From the NCBI GenBank assembly GCA_004352715.1, contig SCFE01000004.1, positions 1,174,124 through 1,238,123 on the forward strand: DNA of 64,000 nucleotides, in the 5' to 3' direction. Positions 47,958 through 58,800 of the stretch are shown one piece after another. The translations under genes and the position numbers were made by a program. Every line of letters starts with the position of its first letter. The first letter of the stretch is position 1. Under the pieces are notes generated by a model that saw only the letters and a program-made list of their open reading frames with translations, did no database searches and was not told the DNA's origin. The stretch comes from Hofstenia miamia. Taxonomy: Eukaryota > Xenacoelomorpha > Acoela.

Positions 47958-48734
47958 CAGGGATAGGATTTTATTGGTAACTCAATAACTCAATTTTTTA
48001 CTCAATTTTCAATGCTTTACTCAATCAAATGTAACTCAATTTTTTACTCAATATTCAATGCTTTTATATTCAACTGATGTGAAAAATTTCAGTTATCTGT
48101 GATGCCTAAACAGAGAGATAATGGTTCATTGCTTGTTGCACAAATCGCGGCAGGATAAAAAATATGGCAATTTGACCTCATCGTCCGCATGCAATTGAAT
48201 TCAACGACAAGGTCCGGTTTATTGCAAAACTTATCCTGAATCCTCTAAACATCAAAAAAACGTGGTGGCCAGCAACAAAACGCACACTCTTCTGACAACC
48301 CAGCAAATGAATGCCAGCGAAACATCAAGGAATGCATATTCTCAAGATATGGTCGAGCCTTTATTACGGCAAATATTCCGTTGTTGAAAATAGAGCAACC
48401 GGATTTTCGCTCATTTCGTGAGAAATACACAGGAAAATCGTCACTCAGTGGCTGAAAGTTCCAACAGTCAAGATTGCGAATTTCAAGTTTGCCCCTATTA
48501 CCAGTGTTGAAAATGAGCGACTTTTTTCGTGTCTCACAAGGATTTTTGAGTCCCCAACGAGAGAGATTCACTGTAGATAACGATCTGGAACGAGGAAAAT
48601 TCTGAAAATGGTAAATAAAGTTAGCGGCTCTTCCTTAAATTTTTACTCAATTTCTAACTCAGTTTCTAATACTTTTTTGCTCAATTTATTACTCAATAAA
48701 TGTTTGTTTTATACTCAGTGAAATCCTATCGCTG
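47958..48734 (+). mobile_element. hAT element with CGGBP1-like transposase remnant
   Basis: A 777-bp element with inverted ends CAGGGATAGGATTT and AAATCCTATCGCTG and a perfect 8-bp target duplication, TATATTAT, at 47950-47957 and 48735-48742. Both ends are packed with TTTTTACTCAATTT-type motifs. The core (about 48100-48590, + strand, several frames) encodes remnants of a hAT-type protein related to CGGBP1. EFNDKVRFIAKLI is followed by RAFITANIPLLKIEQPDF and SFREKYTGK, then FAPITSVENERLFSCL. The part between EKYTGK and the ITSVENERLFS dimerisation block is deleted. Confidence 0.8.
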
Positions 48735-49079
48735 TATATTATGGTGGCTATATCTCATAGAAATTTAAGCATTCTGAGAATATCAAGGCAAATTGTTCAA
48801 ATTCATCCCAAAAATAAGAACACAAAATTTTCTTTGTTATTGTAGGAAAATTGGTGTTTAAGAAAGTGGTTCTCTATTTTCACTTTTTAATTGATTTTAT
48901 CCCGTAATGAAAACTATATCATAATAAAAATACAACTAGAAATTGTAGTTGTATTTTTAATACTTTCCTTTTTTCTGTGCTCATATTAGTTAATTAATAC
49001 GAATTCATATCGCTTATTATTATATAGACTATATAGGCGTTTGAATTCTATGTTATATATATATATATATATATATATG

Positions 49080-50602
49080 CATATATATTGGTGATTTGTA
49101 ATAAAATTTTCATATATATTGGTGCTTTGTAACGCTCACCACATATATTGGTGTTATGTAACCAAATAGTGTTTTGTGCATAGGAAAAAAATTTATATTT
49201 TTTCATTTTTATTTTTCGTGATTTTTACTTATATATGATAATGCTTAGTATCTATTGATATATTGTTATCAATTTCGTTTGACCTTTTTTTGCAAAGTGT
49301 AAAAAACTATGCACTAATTCAATTATTTCTTTTAAAATAATTTCTAAAAACTGAGATATTTTTGTGCATATTTTGAATATCAAATGTTATTCAAGCCCAA
49401 AGTTCCACACTGTACTAAACATATTTTATTTTTAGCTGTATATTAAGTCTTAGTATTGATATTGTAAAAATTGTCATGTAAAAACTGCTAATGTTGAAAG
49501 TATATGTTACAAAGAATAACTTATTCAAAGAGGTATTTCACTCAAATTTATGTTTGCTTGAACAGCTTAAAATCGCAAAATGTAGTAAATTAATTTCTTT
49601 CAAGTAGTGGAGACTGTTTTTTCAACATTATGAATTAGCTAAAAATAGTTGACGTAATGAATATTAATCGTGAAAACAAAATAAACATTGCACAAATATA
49701 CAATATTTGTGTCATTAAGTGGACGATACAAAGGATCAATGTGACTGTACTATTTATACTTGCTGTATGTCCGGCCTTACTTTACTTAAGGATATTATTT
49801 CGAAATTTAAGGGTTGTTGTAACCATCTACTCTAAAGTTAAGCAGCCATGCAAACCACATATTTAATTACTTATTGTTCCATATTTTNTAAATTAATTTC
49901 TTTCAAGTAGTGGAGAGTGTTTTTTCAACATTATGAATTAGCTAAAAATAGTTGACGTAATGAATATTAATCGTGAAAACAAAATAAACATTGCACAAAT
50001 ATACAATATTTGTGTCATTAAGTAGACGATACAAAGGATCAATGTGACTGTATGATTTATACTTGCTGTATGTCCGGCCTTACTTTACTTAAGGATATTA
50101 TTTCGAAATTTAAGGGTTGTTGTAACCATCTACTCTAAAGTTAAGCAGCCATGCAAACCACATATTTAATTACTTATTGTTCCATATTTTACGCTTGATT
50201 TTCAGTTCGAAAAAAGAACCTATTGTTAAGCTATTGACAAGTTCGTTTAGTTTTAACATTTACGAACTTGGATAATTATAATTTGAAAAGAATTCGAAAA
50301 AAAATTTAGAGGTTAAAATTTTTTTCTGTTACAAAACACCAATATATGGGAAATTTTACAAAACACCAGTATATGTGAAATCAATGAAAAATCTCCATTT
50401 GGGAATTTTTAAAAAAAAATTTCAAAATGTATTAAAACCTCATATTTAGATGCCATTAAGAGGATCATTAACTTTTTTTGAAAAAAAATATACCTGAAGT
50501 ACCGTACCAGAAAATGGTGCTTTGTAACATACAAAATTCACATTTCTGGTGTTTTGTAATCGCAATTTCACATTAGTATGTTACAAATCACCAATATATA
50601 TG
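49080..50602. mobile_element. undescribed TIR element family, copy 2
   Basis: Perfect 22-bp inverted ends (49080-49101 and 50581-50602; CATATATATTGGTGATTTG plus TAA), both lying in (TA)n. Subterminal regions carry repeated TGGTGNTTTGTAA / ACAAANCACCA (about 49088, 49120, 49152, 50330, 50368, 50512, 50548 and 50589). The right third is the reverse complement of 22382-22853. The span includes a single N (49888) with a ~299-bp near-duplicate on each side, so the true length is about 1.2 kb. A 69-codon frame at 49657-49866 is open in one duplicate but broken in the other. Superfamily unknown. Confidence 0.75.
49889..50187 (+). repeat. near-duplicate of 49589-49887 across a single N
   Basis: About 299 bp repeated with at least three differences (for example GGAGACTG versus GGAGAGTG, AAGTGGACG versus AAGTAGACG). 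The first copy ends at the N and the second begins after it. This looks like two haplotype contigs placed in series. Confidence 0.8.
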
Positions 50603-50981
50603 TATATATATATATATATATTTCGATTTTTCTAAAAGAATTGCTAATTACTAATGACATTAAAGTACTCGTATACATATGTACAAGCGATTTTGTGGGT
50701 ATTTGGATTTAACTGGCAAAGATCATTACCACCCCATTGGAGTAGAACAAGATTGGAGCTAGCCACTCTTTTCTAATATAAATAATTCAAACATGTTAAA
50801 TGCATATTTTTACATACATATCTCCAAAAGAGTCCGCTTAAGAGACTTCCCTTGATAGAAAATTTTGTCACCAGGCTGCGAAAATAACGTAAGATGTTCC
50901 TGAAGTGGTCTGGCTCTATTTAAATTACTTGTGCCAATAATAGCCTCTTTACTCATTCCAAAATATTAAGAGCACAATTAT

Positions 50982-51116
50982 ACATCTACCCCTACTAAAA
51001 TAAATGGAGAATCCACTCCTACTAAAATAATCCAAGAATCCACTCCACCTATAATGAGTGGGGAGTCTACTCCTATTAAAATACACGTAGAGTCCACGCC
51101 TACTAAAACAAATGCT
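50982..51116. repeat. 27-bp minisatellite, 5 units
   Basis: Five imperfect 27-bp units with core GARTCCACTCCTACTAAAAT. Because 27 is a multiple of three, both strands keep a frame: ESTPTKI-type repeats on +, VGVDSPFIL-type repeats on -. The minus frame is the frame of the neighbouring MULE transposase C-terminus, separated from it by one TGA. Confidence 0.85.
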
Positions 51117-51133
51117 TCTATAATTATTCGAGA

Positions 51134-52860
51134 TCAACCAAATTTAGAAAGAACTTTCTTTAATATCTCCCGAGATTTTTTGTCGCGCTGTATTGGAAAT
51201 AAAGTTGTTAATTCAGTCGATGCCTGAATTTTCGAACTAGAACTTTGAAGGAATTCATCCAATTTTCTTTGACGTTTTTCTTTATTCAATGCCAAATAAT
51301 TTAAATAACTCAAATGTTTGCAAGAACTATTCACCTTGTCCAATTAATGGGACATAAAAATTCTCCAAATTGTAAATCGACGATTTCATAAAGATTAGCA
51401 ATCATTTAGGCAATGAGCATCTTTTTCATTTAAACTTCTGTTTTAGAACGTGATTAAACAATTCACAATTATTTGTCCAATCCCGAATGTTGCACCTAAA
51501 ATTACACTCTAATGGGTAATACAACTGATTATTATTAAAGTATTTTTGTAAACATGGAGAAATTGATTTAACTTCATTCAATAGGCAATTACAAAAAATA
51601 CCAAATGCACCTACTTTTTGCAAAGAAGCAAGACCATTTTCACTAAAAATTGCTCTTACAATATTATTCCTGTTTGAAAACGACACACCAACGTTTATTG
51701 GGAAATGTTTTAAATTATTTTTTAAATACCTGATACAATAAACCGCTTTACTAGTAGGCAAACATTCCTTAATTGCTTTACGAATTGACTGTTCGTTGTC
51801 TGACTCAATAACTAACTTTGATAAATCATGCTGACCGCAAAGCGTTAAAAATGTGCAAACACGTCCACAGTAGATGCTCCATGAAACAATTGGCCCTGCA
51901 ACGATTAGCGAATCATTTGTTTTCTTTTGAAGATTTTTTGACTGACGATATTTTGTTATAGTAACATACATATCACCTTAATTAAAAGTTCTATCAATAC
52001 CTAAAATAGATTCCCCATAGATACATTCTTCAATTAAATCTTGAATTTGTCATTCAATATATAAAACGATGGATTGTAGCGACAATTTGGATGTACGTAT
52101 ATCCTGCACAAATAGGTGAGTACAATCAAGCTGTACACTTCTTGCATTGCATTAACAAACTTATTTACTCCTCCAGCTTCTTCTTTCATCGAAATTTTCA
52201 AATTATACATTTGAGACAGTGATCTAGGTTGATCTGCAACATTTGCATTGGAAACATTATTGTAATATACAGATAAAGGCTTAGCGGTTTCAAGTTCTTT
52301 GCAAAATGACTGCAAAGAATTTGTTGACGTTCTAATAAAAGAAACACATTTTTTACTATTCCCATGGCTGGAATGTCCGGGAAATAACCCACAATATTCA
52401 AATAATGCAATCTCAGTCCCTTCAAATGTCGTGATACGTCTTTTAAAATTACAATCAGCCTTTGTAATAGGATAGTGCAGTAACACTTCAATGACATCTT
52501 TGGACTGTGGAATTATAGGCTGATAAACAAGTTTATCCCTCTACTCTTTTTATAGCAGTAATTAGCATTATTTTTATGCACAAAAATTAATGCATTAGGC
52601 CAATTCATTATGTAAAATAATAAGACTTGGTGGAATTCTTAATCCACACACCAGCGTCGTCACAATAAAGCTTTTTGTTTGACTTTTTAAGTTTACATAA
52701 AAAATAACGCTTTCTTTTTTACCATTCGGGGTATTCTCAAAGATACGTTCAATCTAGAAAGGTATTGGCAGGCAGTGGATGACCAAATGCCATCATTAAC
52801 ATCATTACTCTCCATTTGTGGCTCAAACATCAAAGTATCATCCCAGTCATAGACTGGACT
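51134..52860 (-). pseudogene. Mutator-like (MULE) transposase relic
   Basis: Reading down the minus strand: an N-terminal part with several frameshifts (52860-52034), then NPSFYILNDKFK, and after a frame change the catalytic core. ILGIDRTFN (about 51985, first catalytic Asp) is followed, after one stop where a Leu codon is expected, by GDMYVTITKYR and an open frame to 51426. That frame contains LVIESDNEQSIRKAIKECLP (second Asp) and VYCIRYLKNNLKHF, the MULE pattern D-x-E-x-A-x(6)-FP...C-x(2)-H/Y-x(2)-N. A C-terminal piece (51343-51134, RDKKSREILKKVLSKFG) follows. No intact TIR pair was found around it. A Tc1-like element begins about 230 bp to its right. Confidence 0.75.
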
Positions 52861-53089
52861 TGGTTAATTCTTTGTAAGCGCGAAATTCTCTAAAAAGAAG
52901 TTATTGAGTCATAACAATCACCTGCTGAACTTGAAGCAGTTGTATTGTTAACAATACAGAGTATTGCGGCAACTAACCACATTCCACATAAATGTCCATA
53001 ATTTTGAACAGTGTTTTGGTAGTAAAACCGAAAATTTTTTACAATAGTGATGATTTGCAAAAATTTAGCAGAAATTCTTAAACCAATTA

Positions 53090-54267
53090 CAGTCCCGGTC
53101 AAAGATTAGCATAATTATAATTAATAGTGTTTTTTGAACAAATAAGAATATAATTTTAAAAATATCATGATATAAGAAATATTACAGATTTAGAACGCAT
53201 CAATATGATAAATAGAATTGTTATTTATAGAAATGATAATCTAATACTGAGTGTGGAGGCCACCTGCCTTCAATATGGCCTGTATTCTGCGGGGCATTGA
53301 TTGAACTAGGGATGCATAGTAAGCTCGAGTAATGTCGGTTATCCACACCTGCATAATTTTATTTTGTAAATCTTCCAGCGAAGTTGTTTTTTTCAACAAC
53401 TTTTGCTTTCATCAATCGCCAGCAGTTTCTATTACATTTATGTGTGGCTAACTTCCTGACCATCCATCTCGCAAAGCATAGTCATTGTCCCGGAGCCACT
53501 GATTCAACCATCTCTTGACAATATTAGCAGTATGAGCTGAAGCCCTGTCGTGCTGAAAAATTGAGCAGTGTTGTGCAGGCATCCACTCGGGCAGCTTATT
53601 TTGTAAAATTGTTATGTAACTCTGTGCGTTGACCATTGTAGTTGCAGGAATGAAAAAAATACCGTCCCTTCCGGAAGCAGAAAAAATTAGCCAAATCGTT
53701 AAGGAGGGAGAATTTTTGACTGATAGCCGAACATCGGCGCTCTCCAATACGTCTACGAACGAAGCTGCCATAATTCTCGAACTGCTTAAATAACGACTCA
53801 TCGGAGAACAATACTCGAGACCATTCCAAAGGGGTCCAATGACCATATCTTCTGCAAAAACTTAATCGGTGACGAATATTCTTTTTGCTTAGGAGCGGTT
53901 TAACGGCAGAGCGGTATGCTCTGAGTCCAAATTTATGTTGCAATCGTTGTTCAATAGTTCTACGTCCTACTTGAATATGGTCTGTCATTTAAGCAGTATA
54001 TGTTTAGCTGTTGCAGTAAGATGTTCCGTTGCCATCAGTCGAATCAAGTTGTCAGTTCGATCTATAGAATCAGTGGGTCTCCCAATATGTCAGTTAGCAC
54101 TGAAAATTCCAGTTTCATGATGACGCTTAAGACAATGTTGAACAATGGACTGATTCAGACCAAGCCGTTGACCGTAAGACCTGCTCTCAAAATCACCATC
54201 TGTGAAACTATTTCTGGACGTATAAATATTATTGATTGTAATTATGCTAATCTTTTGACCGGGACTG
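53090..54267 (-). mobile_element. Tc1-like transposon with TA target duplication
   Basis: An 1178-bp element with inverted ends CAGTCCCGGTCAAA followed by GATTAGCATAATTA on both sides (one base indel), flanked by TA at 53088-53089 and 54268-54269. Size, TA duplication and single broken transposase gene on the minus strand are typical of Tc1-like elements. The complete ends suggest a more recent insertion than the neighbouring MULE relic. Confidence 0.9.
53270..53990 (-). pseudogene. Tc1-like transposase (frameshifted)
   Basis: On the minus strand: GRRTIEQRLQHKFGLRAYRS (second helix-turn-helix region), then WTPLEWSRVLFSDES (first catalytic Asp). After a frameshift comes CSIFQHDRASAHTANIVKRW (second Asp), then PHINVIETAG (about 53440) at the place of the usual SPDLNPIE block (catalytic Glu), and a C-terminal tail ending near 53258 (MPRRIQAILKAGGLHTQY). 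The spacing between the second Asp and Glu is 39 residues across one stop codon, longer than the 34 of classical Tc1. At least one frameshift and two stops make it inactive. Confidence 0.8.
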
Positions 54268-54353
54268 TATATTACAACCTAGAGAAATAATATAGATTAG
54301 AGTTTGTTCAACATTTTTAACAATACCTGTGAAATGACTGAAACCACTAAGCG

Positions 54354-54427
54354 GGCGAAGGTATAGAATAGGGTGTCGCAGAATACGCTGAGCACGCAGA
54401 AAGTGCACCCTATTCTATACATTTGCC
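54354..54427. repeat. 74-bp miniature of the MULE-like TIR
   Basis: The left end reads GGCGAAGGTATAGAATAGGG and the right end CACCCTATTCTATACATTTGCC in part, i.e. the two termini of the element at 578-2793 with only about 30 bp between them. The flanking 9-mers do not match, so it is either an internally deleted element with decayed target sites or two facing ends of different insertions. Confidence 0.65.
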
Positions 54428-54711
54428 ATTATGTAGTTAAAATTTAAAGGATTGTAGTTTTTCAAAAACTTGGGTACAATGTTAGTGAAATAAGGATAAT
54501 TTGGCTGATTTTCATCACTTAAACAGCTGCGAATAAACACATCCGGTCTACGCGAATGATCTACAATAAAATCTATGGTAGTTATATCCATTAATTCACC
54601 AACGCTAAACCATAAATTCAAGCATTCTACAGCATTTTCCATCTCTAAACAAAAACACAACTTGTGTGTATCTAAGCTCTTCATAGAGAGGCCGCAGATA
54701 TGTTTTTTCAA
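54415..54711 (-). CDS. open frame of unknown origin running into the MULE-like TIR
   Basis: A 98-codon frame (starting MKKHICGLSMKS, with LEMENAVECLNLWFSVGELM in the middle) that ends at TAG inside the right end of the 54354-54427 TIR. Composition is protein-like but no domain is recognised. It could be a fragment of a larger gene interrupted by the TIR element, or part of a MULE accessory protein. Confidence 0.25.
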   Translation of the reverse strand: MKKHICGLSMKSLDTHKLCFCLEMENAVECLNLWFSVGELMDITTIDFIVDHSRRPDVFIRSCLSDENQPNYPYFTNIVPKFLKNYNPLNFNYIMANV

Positions 54712-55321
54712 TTTTATTTAATGATAACCTAAAACATACAGTAATTTCTTCTCATCATTTATAAAAAATCTAATAAATTTTTATTATATTTGATATTATA
54801 TAGGTAGTTGGTAATATTTTGATCCCATTATTTTGTAAGGCTTATTTTATCAGTGGACTCGTTTTATTGCCACCCGAGATGTTTCGGTTCATGGCCGCCT
54901 TATATTACGCCATGGTATCAAACGAAGCAAATCTGAAATTTTATCAAAATTTATAATATAAGTAAATAAATATTGCAAATAGTGGCTTTTATATAATCCT
55001 GAATCACTTTCAATAAACATATCATTGATTGTAAATTGTAAAGACTGTCACATTTACATTTTCAGTTTGTAGAATTCAGGCGTTAAATGTCTTACCTATA
55101 CTTAGTATTTATCGCTTAAAACTATTAAGCTTACATGTAAGCCCTAAAATATGATAATAATCTGAAGTTAATCCCTATTTTATTATATCGAATAGTTTTG
55201 TACAGTACTAAAAATTTTGCTCATTAGCCTATATCAAAATTATCATTGATCAAACCTTGTTTTGAAAATATTTGGTTTTTTGAATTGGTCTTGTGTGCAC
55301 GAATTTATTCTTTGTTTCTAG

Positions 55322-55585
<264 letters not shown>

Positions 55586-55865
55586 TGACATCATGAATTT
55601 CTTTTTCATACTGTTTCATGTATTAGAGATATAAATATTTTTTAATATTATCCTGAGTTATTTCGCTACTGAAATTTTAAAAATTCAAAATGCTATCTCA
55701 TACATAGTATTTTGTTCCCCCATGCGCATTTCAGTAAATTCTGTTTCAAAATATTAAATTGGTATCTTATTGCCATTAAATTTCAACAATAATATAAATT
55801 ACAGGCAACATGTTTATCTCTGTAAATATTTACTTTCTGTGAGTTTTTCTGATGAAAGGTACAGT

Positions 55866-58800
55866 CGCGGACTCCGAGAATAACAACATCTGGACAGGAA
55901 CTTAATTTTAGTCAAATCGCCAACTAGGGGTTACAATGCAATAAATTTAATCGCATTTATGACAACAAAACGTTGACTGTACCACAACACGTTAGCAAAG
56001 ATATAATTATTTGTGGAATTTTTTTGTAATTAAGATAAAATAATATAAATAAACCAATTAAGCTAAGGATTATTCACAATTAATGTATTAAAAAACACGT
56101 AAAAATAATTCAAACCAAAAATTTACACTACTTGACAAATTTTTGATGCTGTCTTCCACTAGAAGCAGATTGCTCATGTGCAAAATTCTTTAAGAAACAA
56201 TTAAAAGATCTTCTTATAACATTACTAAAGAAACTTCTATCACAGGAATCACAATGAGTATTCAAAAAACCGAAACAACTTTGTGATAGATATAAAAAAT
56301 TCTCATGTGGCCTTTTAAATATAATCTCTGAAATGAGATTTCTCTCATGTAACTCATAGAAAATAATCCAGGAGTTCTTGACCACATTAAATAACCAAGT
56401 TGCGGGTCTTGACAGTCCTCCTCTGTTAACTAAAGTAAAGAAGTCATCGGGAACAGCTGACAAGTCTTCATATTCGAGGTGTTCATTACTCGAAAGTGCA
56501 AATTTACATGCATCACAGGCGGTTAAATCACATAGTTTTTTACAAATATATCCAGCTACAAAATAGATAATTTGGACAGAGTCTGTGGGAACATCAAAGC
56601 TAACTAAAGACAGTAACTGTTCACCAATACTTTTGATTTTGTTAGTGATTTGAACAGGCACAGTTTTGAATTCTTCAGTGCAATGACGCAGATCAAATTC
56701 AGAGTTCATGATTAATGATTTTATTTTAATCTTACTCTCAGTCTCGAAAATTTGTTTCACAGAAATGAGATAGTTCGAACCAGATCCTTGTCGGTACCAT
56801 GAAAATCGAGATTCAATACAATCTGATTGAAAGTTTCCAAGCAGGACGTACTTGAAGTCATACTCTTCCAATAAATTTTGCGCAATCATTGTTAATGACT
56901 TTGTTGTCACATTGACTGCCAGAAATGTCTCTGATGTTAATCCTGATTCAAATATAGAGGAATGCCATTTTTCTAGCCATTTGGAAAAATCTGCAAGGAA
57001 GTTTAGTTTCCAGTCGCATACATCACGAACAGGATCGACAGAAGAATCTCTATGATGTAGACCTTTAAAGGGTGTTTTAGTGTTTTTAATTTTCCACATT
57101 TTAAGTATTAATTCAACAAATCTAATTGTTCCATCCCAATTAAGATTCCTTGAAATGTTGTAGTATTTTAACGCTGATAAAGTGCTGTCACAAAATATGC
57201 TTAATGCAAAAGTTGTTGATACTCTTTCAAAATTTGAAGGATCAAAAGTTCGTTTACATAATTTATGCGCTAGTTTTAATGGTTGTTTTAACTCTATTTG
57301 ATAAAGTTCCTTAATATGATTGAAGTCTGCAACAAAATTATCCTCACGATCAGAAAATCCAGGACAAGTAAATCGTTTTTTCTTTTGAAAGTTATTGTAT
57401 ATGTTTTTCAAGTTATGTACTGAGTCAAATAGTAGAAACACCTCTTTTTGTATTCCAAACTTAATCAAGTTGACACGTGAAGATATAGTAGAACTACTTG
57501 AACTAAGTTTCTTAAATAAAGACCTGTTCACAACGTGATTATCAAAGATGACGGCAATAATATTGAACCCACAGACAGTTACAGTCTTAAAAGTGTCAAT
57601 GAATAAGTTGAACAATATTTCAGTAGTGAACTTACTGCAAGGAATCATTTGCACTATGTCCGAATATGAGCAGCAAACTGAATGAATCATGAAACAATGA
57701 ACTGTTTTCACAAGTTCGCCATTTTGAGTAAGACCATAAAATCCTTTATTGTTGAATTCACATTTTTCAGAAGTATGGATAGCATCACCTAAATTATTAA
57801 TAATAAAAAAATAGAAATTATATCATACCAATTAGGATTACGTTCCGTTCCTTAATGCTAAGTCGAGATACACGAACTTTGAGATAATCCGTTGAACTAG
57901 AAGACTTCACTGGTTGAGTTATCCTTCTGATGTAGCGTACTGAAGGGAGTGATAGAAAGTTCTGTTCTAACATTAAGGTATAAGCAGACGAACTAGTTGC
58001 AAACAAGTTGTAAGCAAATGAAATTAAAGATGTAGAGTATCTTCTTTGGTTAGGTGTTAAATGTGCCAAACTGAGTTGTTCACTTAAGAATGATAAGCGG
58101 ATGCCAATTTGGTTCCCATCACATGTCTTCACTGCAGAATCAACGAGTTCGCATGCGACATGTATAGTTTCATCTAAATATACATTAAAATTTATAAATG
58201 AGCAACACTTTATTCACCTAAATCCGATTGTTCAGCGTCCATGTTTCCTAATCGAGCAGCAATGTTCAAAATCTCACTCAGCATTGTTACTTCTCCACCA
58301 TTACATAAATCTGAAAAAGTTGATTTTGAAATCTCTTTATCCTTGAAAGCTGCCACGAATGTAAATGAATTATTTTCAAAGCTAATAATCAATGAATGAG
58401 AAATTGTTGCAATTCTCTGTTGGGTAATGTGAAGCTTAACTAAGCACACGGACTCCTCATTAACTCTAAATTAGCTTGAATAAATTACTTTGAAAAACAA
58501 TATATAATATACTTGCATTAATGTGATATGTGAAAATAGACAATATCAAACACTTACTTTATTAATTTAAAACTACAAGGCAGTGATGAGTTCTCCAATT
58601 GTGAAGAAAGATTACCAATCGTAGTAAGGCGCTCTTCTTCAAGAAAGTCGTTGTTAATAGAATCTTGGCGTTCACATTGAACAGCAAATCTTTTGGATGA
58701 CTGTGCTAATTGCGTTTTGCGTTGAGAAGCAACTGGGAAGCTTAGATACTTCGGTAAGTTTGGAAAAATGTGTGGGATGGCAGTTTCTTTTAAAAGCACA

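Noticed and set aside
48245-48571. 108-codon minus frame
   Set aside because: Shadow of the + strand CGGBP1-like hAT remnant.
56378-57055. Plus-strand frames inside the P-like element
   Set aside because: Shadows of the large minus-strand transposase exon.
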